Assembly (NCBI GenBank): GCA_963772825.1
Contig: CAVYYX010000015.1
Location: 62,001 to 126,000, forward strand
Reading direction: 5' to 3'
From: Desertimonas sp963772825
GTDB lineage: Bacteria; Actinomycetota; Acidimicrobiia; Acidimicrobiales; Ilumatobacteraceae
DNA length: 64,000 nucleotides
Below are positions 48,131-59,605 of this stretch, one piece after another (position 1 is the first letter of the stretch; each line of letters begins with the position of its first letter). The translations under genes were made by a program, and so were the position numbers. The notes under the pieces were generated by a model that did not search any database, was not told where the DNA came from, and saw nothing but the letters and a program-made list of their open reading frames with translations.

Positions 48131-49610
48131 ATGCCCACCGACCCGCGCGCTCCGGTGATCATCGGCGCCGGCCAATACGTCCACCGCGCCGCGTCGGTCG
48201 ACGACGGCGTGGAACCGGCCACCCTGCTGGTCGAGGCGGTGGACGCCGCCCGCGCCGATGCCGGACTCGCAACCCTGCCCAGGTCGGTCGACTCGATCCG
48301 CGTCGTCAATCTGTTGTCGTGGCGTTACGGGAACCCGGCCTGGGTAGTCGCCCGCCGCCTCGGTGTCGAGGCCGGCGAGCTTGCCTACACCACCGCTGGG
48401 GGGAACTCACCGCAGGCCCTCGTCAACCGCACGGCGCTCGACATCGCCGCCGGTCGTGCCGATCTTGTCGTGCTCGCCGGCGGCGAGGCGTGGCGCACAC
48501 GGATGCGCGTCCGGCAGTCGGGGACGATCGTCGACTGGGAGAAGGCACCCGAGACGGCGACCCCGGTGACGATCGGCGACGAGCTCGACATGACCCATCC
48601 CGCCGAGGCAGCTCGCGGCATCTACCTCCCGGTGCAGGTGTATCCGCTGTTCGAGTCGGCGATCAGGGCGGCGGCCCGAACACCACCCGACGAGCACGTG
48701 GCCGAGACCGCCGAGCTGTGGTCGCGCTTCAGCGCCGTCGCCGCAACCAATCCCCATGCCTGGACGCGAGCGCCGATGTCCGCCGCGGAGATCGCCACGG
48801 TGACCCCGCAGAACCGCATCGTCGGGTTGCCGTACCGCAAGGTGATGAACGCCAACAACGACGTCGACATGGCGGCGGCGCTCATCATGTGCTCGGCCGA
48901 GCGGGCGGCACGCCCTCCGCGTCCCACGCGATCGCTGGGTGTTCCCCCACGCCGGGACCGACTGCCACGAGCACCTCTACGTGTCGCATCGGTGGTCGTT
49001 CACCGAGACGCCGGCCATCCGCATCGGCGCACGGCGGGCGCTCCGGCTGGCGGGCGTCGGGATCGATGACATCGCCTTCGTCGACCTGTACTCGTGCTTC
49101 CCGTCCGCCGTACGACTCGGCGCAGCATCGGTCGGGCTCGACCTCACCGCCCAGCTGACCCGCACCGGCGGACTGAGCTTTGCCGGCGGGCCGTGGAACA
49201 ACTACGTGATGCATGCGATCGCCACGATCGTCGCCGAACTGCGCGACCACGCCAGCGAACGGGCGCTCGTGTGGGCCAACGGTGGGTACCTGACGAAGCA
49301 TTCGTTCGGGGTCTACGCCGCAGCACCGCCGACCGAGTTCCGCCACGACCAGCCGCAGTCGGCGATCGACCGCCTGCCGGCCCGCGAGGTCGCCGAGAAC
49401 CCCGACGCGACGGCGGCGACGATCGAGGCGTACACGGTGATGCACGACCGGGACGGTGCGCCGCAGTTCGCCATCGCCGCATGTACGTTGCCAGACGGTC
49501 GGCGGACATGGGCGACGTCGGGCGAGGCCGACACGACAACAGCCCTGACGGAAGGCGAGTGGGTCGGATCGGCCGTTCACCTGGAAAGCAATGGAGCGCT
49601 GCATGTCTGA
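48131..49610 (+). CDS. Thiolase-family acetyl-CoA acetyltransferase/SCP-x-like (frameshift near 48912)
   Basis: This ~490-residue thiolase-fold protein begins MPTDPRAPVIIGAGQYVHRAA. It resembles actinobacterial acetyl-CoA acetyltransferases of the SCP-x subgroup. In the second frame ALRVPRDRWVFPHAGTDCHEHLYVSHR, FVDLYSCFPSAVRLGAASVGL and the GGPWNNYVMHAI (GGxxN...H) motif are typical. One extra base near 48912 (GCGGCACGCC) separates the halves. The usual nucleophilic Cys of classical thiolases is not clearly present, so it may be acyl-CoA-acting but not degradative. It overlaps the nucleoside hydrolase by eight bases. Confidence 0.85.
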
Positions 49611-50559
49611 CACCGATCATCCCGGCAAACGCCCTGCCGTCATCATCGACTGCGATCCCGGACACGACGATGCCATCGCCCTCGTCGTCGCCGCCGACCT
49701 GTGCGACCTCGTCGGGATCACCACCGTCGCCGGCAACGCGAACCTCGATCGCACCACCTTCAACGCTCGGGTCATGAGGGAGTTGCTCGGCATCGACGTG
49801 CCGATCCACGCCGGGGCGGCCCGTCCGATCCTCGCCGAGCCGATCGCCGGTGCCGAGATCCACGGACTCAGTGGCCTCGACGGCGCGGATCTCCCGGAGC
49901 CCGCCCGTCCCGTCGACTCCGACGATGCAACGTCATTCATCGTCGAGTCCTGCCGGCAGCGGGCAGGGACGTGGATCGTCGCCGTCGGGCCGTTGACCAA
50001 CGTCGCCCTCGCCTTGCGGCGGGCCCCGGACCTCGTCGAGTCGGTCGCCGGGATCTCCGTGATGGGTGGGGGGACGTTCGGCAATCGCACTGCGGTCGGC
50101 GAGTTCAACATCTGGGCCGATCCGGAGGCCGCGGCGATCGTGTTCTCGTCAGGCGCTCCGTTGGTGATGGCCGGACTCGACGTCACCCACCAGTTCCTCG
50201 CCACGCCCCAGCGCATCGCGCGCGTCGGGACGATCGGGGGTCGCCTCGCCACCACGCTGTCCGAGCTCCTGACGTTCTTCGCCGGCGCCTATCGCGCCGG
50301 CCACGACGAAATTGCCGGGGCGCCGATGCATGACGTGCTCGCTGTCCTCGCCGTCGTCGAGCCCACGCTGTTCGAGAAGCGTCGACGCCACGTGGCCGTC
50401 GAGACGGCGGGCTTGCTCACCCGCGGCATGACGGTGATCGACGAGCGGGCCGTGCGCAGCCGACCGCCAGCCAACTGTGACGTGCTCGTGGCCGTCGATG
50501 CCGACTCGGCATTCGAGCGTGTCATCTCGGCGATCGCCCGGTTCTCATCGAGCGACTGA
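49603..50559 (+). CDS. Nucleoside hydrolase (inosine/uridine-preferring family)
   Basis: This 318-residue enzyme cleaves the N-glycosidic bond of ribonucleosides. The Ca2+-binding N-terminus is IIDCDPGHDDAIALVVAA (DxDxxxDD), and VGPLTNVALALR, VMGGGTFGNRTAVGEFNIWADPEAA are the family signatures. The C-terminal catalytic His lies in PMHDVLAV. Start: ATG 49603 overlaps the upstream stop (MSDTDHPGKRP) with GGAG nine bases upstream; ATG 49591 is also possible. It is likely co-transcribed with the thiolase. Confidence 0.92.
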   Translation: MSDTDHPGKRPAVIIDCDPGHDDAIALVVAADLCDLVGITTVAGNANLDRTTFNARVMRELLGIDVPIHAGAARPILAEPIAGAEIHGLSGLDGADLPEPARPVDSDDATSFIVESCRQRAGTWIVAVGPLTNVALALRRAPDLVESVAGISVMGGGTFGNRTAVGEFNIWADPEAAAIVFSSGAPLVMAGLDVTHQFLATPQRIARVGTIGGRLATTLSELLTFFAGAYRAGHDEIAGAPMHDVLAVLAVVEPTLFEKRRRHVAVETAGLLTRGMTVIDERAVRSRPPANCDVLVAVDADSAFERVISAIARFSSSD

Positions 50560-50568
50560 TCCTCGTAT

Positions 50569-50581
50569 TGGACAAAGTCCA
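50569..50581. promoter_or_regulatory. Candidate FurA operator upstream of furA-katG
   Basis: TGGAC-AAA-GTCCA is a perfect 5-3-5 inverted repeat 24 bases before the fur GTG. FurA in mycobacteria and streptomycetes binds a single AT-containing box overlapping its own promoter, and the position here is the same. The element itself is seen; its recognition by FurA is inference. Confidence 0.5.
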
Positions 50582-50605
50582 CGATCGTTGGTTAGGTTCT
50601 TCAAC

Positions 50606-51083
50606 GTGTCGAGGGAGACGTCCGTTGACCCAGATGCGCTGCTCCGCCAACACGGCATGCAGGTGACGGCCCAGCGCCTGGCGGTTCTGCGAGCGGTGAC
50701 CGACCGACCGCACAGCGCCGCTGAGGACATCTGCAGCGTCGTTCGTGCGGAGATCGGTGCGATCTCCCGTCAAGCGGTGTACAACGCCCTCGAGACGCTC
50801 ACCGAGAACGGCCTCCTGCGGCGCATCCAGTCAGCCGGATCGCCGGCCCGCTACGAGGGTCGGGTCGGCGACAACCACCATCACCTCATCTGCCGATCCT
50901 GCGGCCGGATGGTCGACGTCGACTGCGCCGTCGGCGACACCCCGTGCCTGACGGCCGCCGACGACTCTGGCTACGAGGTCGACGAGGCCGAGGTCATCTA
51001 CTGGGGCCGATGCCCCGACTGTATGGCGGCATCGAACGCCACCAACCATCAGCAGCAACCATCCACGAAGGAGAAGGACGCAC

Positions 51084-51091
<8 letters not shown>
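50606..51091 (+). CDS. furA: Fur-family transcriptional regulator (FurA type)
   Basis: This 161-residue metalloregulator has the Fur winged helix (MQVTAQRLAVLRAVTDRPHSAAEDI, ISRQAVYNALETLTENGLLRRIQ). The metal-binding region is GDNHHHLICRSCGRMVDVDC with two Cys pairs (CRSC and CPDC). It likely represses itself and katG under iron-replete or reducing conditions. The start is GTG 50606; the ATG-rich frame begins earlier but without a sensible N-terminus. Its stop overlaps the katG start by eight bases, so the two are co-transcribed. The tail ends with a Gln-rich stretch. Confidence 0.92.
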
Positions 51092-53273
<2,182 letters not shown>

Positions 53274-53310
53274 CCGGAGACGCGACCCGAGCGTCTTAAC
53301 ATCGACGGCG

Positions 53311-55506
53311 ATGAACGACGACGTTGTCGACGCCGAGGTCGTCGAGCGACGACCCGGCGACGACATCGTCGAACCATCGACGGTTCGTCCCGTGGAGATC
53401 GAAGAGGCCGACGTCGTCGTCGCGGCGGCTTCCGCCGAGACGCTGACGTTCCCCCGGCTGCACGCCAGGACCCAGCGCTTCACGCTCGGCGAGCCGCGGA
53501 CGGTGGAGGTGACCGCCGACGGCACGCAGATCCTGTTCCTGCGCAGCCGCCACGGGCACGATCCGGTCAACTGCCTGTGGGTGGTCGACGCCGCATCGGG
53601 CGCGGAGCGCCTGCTCGCCGACCCATCGGCGCTGATCGCGGACGACGCGTCCGACCTGCCGCCGGACGAGTTGGCACGGCGCGAGCGCACCCGCGAAGCC
53701 GCCGGTGGGATCACCAGCTACGCGATCGACCGAGCCGGCATCCTCGCCTGCTTTGCACTGGCCGGTCGCCTCTTCGTGTGCGACGTCGGAACCGGCGAGT
53801 GTCGCGAGCTACCGATCGGCGAGGCGGTCTTCGATCCACGTCCCGACCCGGGCGGGCAACGCATCGCCTTCGTCAGCGGGGGGACGCTCTGCGTCGCCGA
53901 GCTCGACGGATCGTGGCGCGCCCTCGCCGGTGGCGATGACGAGCCGCACACGGTCACGTGGGGCAGTGCCGACTTCATCGCCGCCGAGGAGATGCGCCGC
54001 CAGCGTGGCTACTGGTGGAGTCCAGACGGATCGGCGATCGCCGCGACGCGGGTGGACAACGCGTCGATCGCCGCGGCGTGGATCTCCGACCCGGCGCAAC
54101 CATCAGTGCCGCCACGCTCGGTGGCCTACCCGTTCGCCGGCACGGACAACGCCGAGGTGTCCCTGCACCTGATCGGCCTCGACGGCGAGATCGTCGACAT
54201 CGAGTGGGATCGCGATGGATTCCCATACCTCACGGAGGTGCAGTGGTCGCCAGCGGGGCTGGTCATCGCGACCCAGTCCCGATCTCAACAGTCGGTCGAG
54301 GTCCTCGACGTCGATGTCGACTCCGGCGCGACCGATGTGCGCTTCGCCGACGACGACGACCGGTGGGTCGAGCTCGTCGCCGGCACACCGCGCCTGTGGA
54401 GCGCCGGTCAGCTGGTCCACTGCGCCGACCGGGAAGGCGCCCGGCGACTGTTGATCGACGGCGAGCCCGTCACTCCGGCCGACCTCCAGGTGCGATCGGT
54501 CGTGGCCGCCGACGACGGAGGCGTCGTGTTCATCGCCAACCCGATCGACGACGCCACCGTTTCCCACGTCTGGCGTTACGACGCCCTCGGGCTCGCCGCC
54601 CTGACCGACGAACCGGGTGTGCACACAGCGGCGGCTGCCGCCGGCACGATCGTCGTCCGCACCGCCACACTCGGTGAGCCTCGAGCGTCATGGGACACCC
54701 TCGACGGCATCGAGCTGACTTCGGCCGCAGCGCTGCCGAACCTGACCCTCAATGCCTCGATGCACCACCTCGGGAGCCGCCGATTGGCGACGACGGTGCT
54801 GCTCCCGATCGACCACGATGGTACGCCGCTGCCGGTGCTGCTCGACCCCTACGGTGGCCCGCATGCGTTGCGCTCGGTGAGGTCGCACATCCCGCACCTC
54901 GTCTCGCAGTGGTTCGCCGACCAGGGCTTTGCCGTCGTCGTCATCGACGGCCGCGGGACACCGGGGCGTGGCAGCGACTGGGAGCGGGCGATCCACGGCG
55001 ACTTCACGTTGACGCTCGAGGACCAGATCGATGCCCTCGAGCAAGCCGCCGCCGAGCTCGGCTGCCTCGACCTCGAACGGGTCGCCGTCCGCGGCTGGAG
55101 CTTCGGCGGCTACCTCGCCGCCCTTGCCGTGCTGTTGCGGCCCGATCGCGTCCACGCCGCGATCGCCGGGGCGCCGGTGACGGAGTGGCGGCTCTACGAC
55201 ACGCACTACACCGAGCGCTATCTGGGCGACCCCAGGACGCATCCGGAGGTCTACGACGGCTCGTCGCTGCTCCCGCTGGCCGACGCCCTGACCCGCCCGT
55301 TGCTGCTGATCCACGGGCTGGCCGACGACAACGTGTTCGCCGCCCATTCCTTGCAGCTGTCGTCCCGGCTGCTCGCCGCGGGGCGACTCCACGAAGTGCT
55401 CCCACTCGTCGGCGTCACGCACATGACGCCCCAGGAAGTCGTCGCCGAGAACCTCCTGCGCCACCAGCTCGACTTCCTTCGTCGCGCCCTCGGCCCGCCG
55501 GACTAA
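53311..55506 (+). CDS. Prolyl oligopeptidase (S9) family peptidase, DPP4-like
   Basis: This 731-residue serine peptidase has an N-terminal beta-propeller (about residues 60-450) and a C-terminal alpha/beta-hydrolase. The nucleophile is in VRGWSFGGYLAAL, the Asp in LIHGLADDNVF, and the His in VGVTHMTPQE. It should cut after Pro or Ala in peptides, probably in the cytoplasm since no signal peptide is seen. The first ~45 acidic residues are extra. It begins 38 bases after katG. Confidence 0.92.
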   Translation: MNDDVVDAEVVERRPGDDIVEPSTVRPVEIEEADVVVAAASAETLTFPRLHARTQRFTLGEPRTVEVTADGTQILFLRSRHGHDPVNCLWVVDAASGAERLLADPSALIADDASDLPPDELARRERTREAAGGITSYAIDRAGILACFALAGRLFVCDVGTGECRELPIGEAVFDPRPDPGGQRIAFVSGGTLCVAELDGSWRALAGGDDEPHTVTWGSADFIAAEEMRRQRGYWWSPDGSAIAATRVDNASIAAAWISDPAQPSVPPRSVAYPFAGTDNAEVSLHLIGLDGEIVDIEWDRDGFPYLTEVQWSPAGLVIATQSRSQQSVEVLDVDVDSGATDVRFADDDDRWVELVAGTPRLWSAGQLVHCADREGARRLLIDGEPVTPADLQVRSVVAADDGGVVFIANPIDDATVSHVWRYDALGLAALTDEPGVHTAAAAAGTIVVRTATLGEPRASWDTLDGIELTSAAALPNLTLNASMHHLGSRRLATTVLLPIDHDGTPLPVLLDPYGGPHALRSVRSHIPHLVSQWFADQGFAVVVIDGRGTPGRGSDWERAIHGDFTLTLEDQIDALEQAAAELGCLDLERVAVRGWSFGGYLAALAVLLRPDRVHAAIAGAPVTEWRLYDTHYTERYLGDPRTHPEVYDGSSLLPLADALTRPLLLIHGLADDNVFAAHSLQLSSRLLAAGRLHEVLPLVGVTHMTPQEVVAENLLRHQLDFLRRALGPPD

Positions 55507-55516
55507 CGTCGCCGGC

Positions 55517-55912
55517 GTGGAGGAACGCCTCAAGGAGCTCTATCGGGGTGTCGCCGTCCATGCCACCGCCGATCGCGAGCACATGGCGGCCCTCGAGCTG
55601 CTCGCCCTCGTCATGCTTGCCGACTCGCACCTCGGAGACGACGAGCTCGACGTGCTGCGCGAGCTGACCGAGGACTGGCGCGGCAAGGCCTTCTCGTTCG
55701 AGCAATACCTCGGACCAGCCGTGGCCAAGGCTCGGCAGGCGTTCCGCGACGAGACCGTCACGGAGTTTCTCGACGATGTCGACACGCGCATCACGTCACG
55801 CGTCCTGCGCAAGGCGCTGTTCTCGGCGGCCCGCCAGATCACCGGCGCCGACGGCTCGGTCAGCGACAACGAGAACGACCTCCTCGCCGACATCGCCGTC
55901 CGCTTCGGCTGA
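55517..55912 (+). CDS. TerB-like (tellurite-resistance TerB family) helical protein
   Basis: This 131-residue all-helical protein matches the TerB/TerB-N fold of unknown biochemical function. Acidic putative metal-binding motifs appear as LVMLADSHLGDDELDVL and ITGADGSVSDNENDLL, the two EF-hand-like Asp-rich loops of the family. No other ter genes are nearby, so tellurite resistance should not be assumed. GTG 55517 starts 10 bases after the S9 peptidase stop; the two are likely co-transcribed. Confidence 0.7.
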   Translation: MEERLKELYRGVAVHATADREHMAALELLALVMLADSHLGDDELDVLRELTEDWRGKAFSFEQYLGPAVAKARQAFRDETVTEFLDDVDTRITSRVLRKALFSAARQITGADGSVSDNENDLLADIAVRFG

Positions 55913-55921
55913 TCGTTTCGG

Positions 55922-56068
55922 CCTCACTCGCGTCGCTCGCTGCGCTCGCTCGCTCCGTTCGGTCGAGCTCGTTGAGCGGCTTCGCCGCACCCAATCTCTG
56001 GCGGCGGCCGGCAAAGCCGGCCCTGGCCGCCGCATCGGGGGCTACCGCCCCCGAACCCCCGACGGAGC
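55922..56068 (-). repeat. ~150-bp multi-hairpin dispersed repeat, copy 2
   Basis: It reads as the inverse of the 20031-20182 element. Small stems such as GCGGCTTCGCCGC, GGCCGGCAAAGCCGGCC and GGGGGCTACCGCCCCC occur in the same order. It begins ten bases after the TerB-like stop codon. Confidence 0.8.
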
Positions 56069-56158
56069 TGTACCACGCCACGGGCGCCGACCGGCCCCGG
56101 ACCCCCCGTCGGAGCGTTACCGCAACACAGGCGCCGACCGGCCCCAGGCGGCGAGACG
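56069..56158. repeat. Short direct repeat between element and prmC
   Basis: GGCGCCGACCGGCCCC occurs twice (about 56084 and 56131), following the large repeat. It lies in the 3' gap of prmC and is probably a degraded extension of the element. No gene is seen. Confidence 0.5.
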
Positions 56159-56992
56159 TTACGGGAGGCGGGCGACGGCGACGCGGTCGCGGGCGGCGAG
56201 GTCGGGGCGGATCTCGATGGCATCGAAACCCTCAGCGGTGAGCAACTCCGTGACGGCGGCGCCCTGGTCGGCTCCGATCTCGAGGACGAGCCAGCCGCCG
56301 GAGCGGATCCATCTGGATGCCGCAGCGACGATGGCTCGGATGGCGTCGAGCCCGTCGTCGCCGGCGAACAGCGCCGCCGGCGGCTCCCACTCCCGGACAC
56401 TCACCTCGACGTCGGGCGAGTCGGCGGCGATGTAGGGCGGGTTGGCGACGGCGAGGTCGAGCACCGCCCCCGCCGGCAGGGCATCGAACCACGATCCGCT
56501 GGCGATCCGCACGTTGCGGCCACGCCGACCGAGCCCGGCGAGGTTGGCGCCGGCGACCTCGACGGCCGCCGCGCTGACGTCGGTGATCCAGACCGTGACC
56601 CCATCGACCGGTAGCTCATCGGCCATCGCCAGCCCGATCGCCCCGGATCCGGTCCCGAGGTCGGCGACGGTCAGCGGGCGGGGCAACCCACGGGCCAACT
56701 CGATCGCCACCTCGGCGACGACTTCGGTCTCCGGACGAGGGATCAGCACGCGGCGGTCGACGGCGAGATCGAGATGGCGAAAGCTCCAATGCCCGAGGAC
56801 GTACGCCAGCGGTTCCCCAGACCGGTGCCGGGCCACCATCTCGTCGAGGTGGGCGACCATGCGTGGTGTCGCCGGTTCTCCGAGCACGGTGTCGAGTTGG
56901 TCGGCGCCGCTCGCCTCCTCACAGAGCCAGCGAGCAACCGGGTCGCCGACCCGGCCGCGGGTCTGGCGGTACAGCTCCCGCCACTCACTCAT
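56159..56992 (-). CDS. prmC: Release-factor glutamine methyltransferase
   Basis: PrmC methylates the Gln of the GGQ motif in release factors RF1/RF2. It has an N-terminal helical domain and the SAM motif LTVADLGTGSGAIGLAMA. The substrate-binding motif AVANPPYIAAD (NPPY) is characteristic. At 277 aa it is full length. It overlaps prfA (its substrate's gene) by eight bases at 56985-56992, so the two are translated together. Confidence 0.96.
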   Translation of the reverse strand: MSEWRELYRQTRGRVGDPVARWLCEEASGADQLDTVLGEPATPRMVAHLDEMVARHRSGEPLAYVLGHWSFRHLDLAVDRRVLIPRPETEVVAEVAIELARGLPRPLTVADLGTGSGAIGLAMADELPVDGVTVWITDVSAAAVEVAGANLAGLGRRGRNVRIASGSWFDALPAGAVLDLAVANPPYIAADSPDVEVSVREWEPPAALFAGDDGLDAIRAIVAAASRWIRSGGWLVLEIGADQGAAVTELLTAEGFDAIEIRPDLAARDRVAVARLP

Positions 56993-58061
56993 CGCCGGCG
57001 AGTTGCCGCGTCCGCTCGTCGGCGGCGAGGGCGGCGACCACGGCGTCGAGATCGCCGGCGAGTACGTCGGCCAGCCGGTAGATCGTGAACCCGATGCGGT
57101 GATCGGTGAGCCGGTTCTCCTTGTAGTTGTACGTGCGGATCTTCTCGCCCCGACCGCCGCCGCCGACCTGCGCTCGGCGCGAGGCCGAGCGCTCGGCCTC
57201 GCGTTCCTGCTCGGCCAGTTCGAGCAGCCGTGAGCGGAGCACGGTCATCGCTCGATTGCGGTTCTGTAGCTGGCTGCGCTCGTCCTGCATCGCCACGACG
57301 ATGCCGGTCGGCACGTGGGTGATGCGGACCGCGGAGTCGGTCGTGTTGACGCTCTGGCCGCCCGGTCCGCTCGACCGGTAGACGTCGATCTGCAGATCCC
57401 TGTCGTCGATCTGCACGTCGACCTCGTCCGCTTCTGGGAGCACCATCACCGTCGCCGACGAGGTGTGAATGCGCCCCTGACTCTCCGTCACCGGCACGCG
57501 CTGGACACGATGGCCGCCGCCCTCGTACTTGAACGCCGGCCACGCCCGCCGGCCCGAGACCATCACGGTCACCGTGTTGAACCCACCGCGGTCGCTCGTG
57601 TCGGCCGTCAGCGTCTCCGTGCGCAGGCCGTGGCGGGCGGCGTACGCGAGGTACATCTCGTAGAGGTCGCGGGCGAACAGGTTGGCTTCCTCGCCGCCCT
57701 CCGCGCCACGGACCTCGACGATCACGTTGCGCCCGGCATGGGGGTCGGGGGAGACCATCAACTCGGCGAGCTCGTTGTCGACCTCGACGATCGCCTCGTC
57801 GGTCGTCCTCAGCTCGTCCTCGAGCATGGTTCGTTCGTCGCCGGTCGCTTGGGTGAGCAGCTCCCGCGCCGCCTCGGCGTCGGCACGGAGCGCCCGTTGG
57901 CGGCGGGCGGCATCGACGACCGGCGTCAGCTCGTGATATCGGCGGGTCACGGTGCGCAGCTCGTTCGGGTCGGCGGTCACTGCCGGATCGGCGAGGCGCG
58001 CCTCGAGATCGGCGTGTTCCCGCTCGATGGCGGCAAGGCGCCTAGCAATCTGATCAGTCAT
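56985..58061 (-). CDS. prfA: Peptide chain release factor 1
   Basis: RF1 terminates translation at UAA and UAG. It shows the stop-recognition segment VPVTESQGRIHTSSATV (PxT-type) and SSGPGGQSVNTTDSAVRITH (GGQ). At 358 aa the length is normal. The start ATGACTGATC at 58061 occurs three times, at 85-base spacing, because the upstream region is tandemly duplicated (58146 and 58231). Upstream copies open a ~30-codon frame ending at the next ATG. The true start is probably 58061, since it directly joins the coding frame. Confidence 0.95.
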   Translation of the reverse strand: MTDQIARRLAAIEREHADLEARLADPAVTADPNELRTVTRRYHELTPVVDAARRQRALRADAEAARELLTQATGDERTMLEDELRTTDEAIVEVDNELAELMVSPDPHAGRNVIVEVRGAEGGEEANLFARDLYEMYLAYAARHGLRTETLTADTSDRGGFNTVTVMVSGRRAWPAFKYEGGGHRVQRVPVTESQGRIHTSSATVMVLPEADEVDVQIDDRDLQIDVYRSSGPGGQSVNTTDSAVRITHVPTGIVVAMQDERSQLQNRNRAMTVLRSRLLELAEQEREAERSASRRAQVGGGGRGEKIRTYNYKENRLTDHRIGFTIYRLADVLAGDLDAVVAALAADERTRQLAGDE

Positions 58062-58068
58062 CGGACCT

Positions 58069-58132
58069 GCGAGCGACGAGGCGCCAGCCGAGGAGCGGCC
58101 AACTGCGGCCTGCGTGGCCGGGGAACGCAATG
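58069..58132 (+). repeat. 62-bp dispersed repeat family, copy 7 (near consensus)
   Basis: GCGAGCGACGAGGCGCCAGC, GGAGCGGCCAACTGCGGCCT, then GTGGCCGGGGAACGCAATGG. It defines the family consensus, together with its tandem duplicate. Confidence 0.9.
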
Positions 58133-58153
58133 GATAGATCAGTCATCGGACCT

Positions 58154-58217
58154 GCGAGCGACGAGGCGCCAGCCGAGGAGCGGCCAACTGCGGCCTGCGT
58201 GGCCGGGGAACGCAATG
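58154..58217 (+). repeat. 62-bp dispersed repeat family, copy 8 (identical to copy 7)
   Basis: This is identical to copy 7, generated by the 85-bp tandem duplication. Confidence 0.9.
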
Positions 58218-58237
58218 GATAGATCAGTCATCGGTTA

Positions 58238-59281
58238 TCAGGGTCGTTCGAGGCTAACCAGCGACAGCGGCTCACGGAGCAGCTCGGCCAGCTCGCTGGT
58301 CACCGGAAGAAGATCCCGTTCGGGAACAACGATCAGGGTCTCCGGTGTTGTACCGACTACCCCCGCACCGACGCCCGCCGCAAGGCGGGCGTCGGCCGCG
58401 TACGGGACCACGTCGAGGTCGACACCGACGCTGCAAACGATGACGGCTGGGGTGCCGTCCACCCGCCGACCGACGGCGACACAGGGCGCCCGATCGCTGA
58501 GACTGCGGCGGGGTACCGGCGGCTCGGCGGGACGCACGGACTCCATCGTTACAAGCCACGGCTCCTGCACGAGCCTCCATCGCAGCAACCGCTCCGGCGC
58601 CAGACGACTCAGCGGATGTCCGGAAGCCTGCGGTGAGCGCGCTGCTGTGACCGCAGCGACGACCCCCGCCAGGGCCTCCCCCGTCGGGACGTCGCCATGG
58701 ATGATCGCAAAGGCCTCGCGGTCGTGCCGCCCAACCCCGACTTCGAGGCGCACGCCAGGGCCGTCATCGATGTCGACGACCCGACACACTTCGAGACCCC
58801 GAACCTCCCCCGTGACCACGCCGTGCTCGACCACCACGGCGGCTCCGGCGGCCTCGATCCCGGCAGCGAGGGCCAGGTGCGCCGCTGGAACCGGCGGTGG
58901 GGCGACGGTAGCGCCCGGATCAACTCGTTGCAGCTCACGGCCGGCCAGCGTCCACACCTGAATCGGCACCGTGAACTCGCCAGCCCGCCGGGCAACAACC
59001 TCGAGCGGGGCGTCGGCGACGACGTTCAGCTCGGCCGACCCGCCACGCAACGCCCAGGCGATGGCCGGGCCGAGCCCTGATCCGTCGTCGATCGTGTCGT
59101 CGAGGAGGACCCAAGCCCGTGCAGCCACCTGCAGCGCCGCGCCGGGCGGAAACGTGCCCGGCCGGATGGCGGCACCGCCGGTGTGCGGCGCCACAACGGC
59201 GGCCAGCTTGGCGGCCAGCAGACGGGCGCGCCGGTCTGGCGTCGTCGGAGCAGTCGGGAGGGTGTTCACGTCGTCGCCCAT
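58238..59281 (-). CDS. Conserved-looking protein of unknown function between rpmE and prfA
   Basis: From ATG 59281 (MGDDVNTLPTAPTTPDRR) this is a 347-residue soluble protein without membrane helices or a signal peptide. Segments such as VLLDDTIDDGSGLGPAIAWALRGG, AFAIIHGDVPTGEALAGVVAAVTAAR and PCVAVGRRVDGTPAVIVCSVGVDLDVVPYA suggest mixed alpha/beta folding. A longer Ser-rich frame extends to 59461 but has the composition of an out-of-frame shadow of rpmE. I do not recognise a family. The position between rpmE and prfA suggests an actinobacterial core gene. Confidence 0.65.
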   Translation of the reverse strand: MGDDVNTLPTAPTTPDRRARLLAAKLAAVVAPHTGGAAIRPGTFPPGAALQVAARAWVLLDDTIDDGSGLGPAIAWALRGGSAELNVVADAPLEVVARRAGEFTVPIQVWTLAGRELQRVDPGATVAPPPVPAAHLALAAGIEAAGAAVVVEHGVVTGEVRGLEVCRVVDIDDGPGVRLEVGVGRHDREAFAIIHGDVPTGEALAGVVAAVTAARSPQASGHPLSRLAPERLLRWRLVQEPWLVTMESVRPAEPPVPRRSLSDRAPCVAVGRRVDGTPAVIVCSVGVDLDVVPYAADARLAAGVGAGVVGTTPETLIVVPERDLLPVTSELAELLREPLSLVSLERP

Positions 59282-59294
59282 CGGCGACGACCCG

Positions 59295-59513
59295 TCACTT
59301 GCCGGTGCGCTTGCGCTCGCCGTAGCGCTTGTTGAAGCGCTCGACGCGGCCACCGGAGTCGACGAGCTTCTGCTTGCCGGTGAAGAACGGGTGGCACTCG
59401 TTGCACAGCTCGACGTGCAGCTCGCCCGGCTTGGTGGAACGTGTCGTGAACGTGTTGCCACACGAGCAACGCACGGTGGTCTCGCCGTAGGTGGGGTGAA
59501 CGTCAGTCTTCAT
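59295..59513 (-). CDS. rpmE: 50S ribosomal protein L31 (zinc-binding form)
   Basis: This 72-residue ribosomal protein starts MKTDVHPTYGETTVRCSCGN. The zinc ligands are Cys16, Cys18, Cys37 and Cys40 (CSC...CNECH), so it is the zinc-containing paralogue. It ends with a basic GGRVERFNKRYGERKRTGK tail. The ATG 59513 is clear. It lies upstream of prfA as in most actinobacteria. Confidence 0.97.
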   Translation of the reverse strand: MKTDVHPTYGETTVRCSCGNTFTTRSTKPGELHVELCNECHPFFTGKQKLVDSGGRVERFNKRYGERKRTGK

Positions 59514-59605
59514 GGTGTGCGTCTCCGACAGGAATCTGGACTGATCATTGTACCGCCACCGCAAATTCGCTGACACCTTGCTCGAGGCGTGACGAGACTG
59601 TCGTG

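Larger units (their letters stand above)
58052..58234. repeat. 85-bp tandem duplication (2 full units plus a 13-base remainder) at the prfA start
   Basis: The unit GATCAGTCATCGGACC...ATGGATA occurs at 58052-58136 and 58137-58221 without mismatch, and GATCAGTCATCGG again at 58222. Each contains a full copy of the dispersed 62-bp repeat (58069-58132, 58154-58217) and the CAT that is the prfA start codon. Identity suggests a recent event. Confidence 0.95.

Noticed and set aside
55517..55912. Tellurite resistance locus
   Set aside because: Only a lone TerB-like gene is present; the rest of a ter operon is absent.
59282..59461. Ser/Ala-rich extension of the unknown protein opposite rpmE
   Set aside because: It overlaps rpmE on the same strand in another frame; its composition is that of an off-frame reading.
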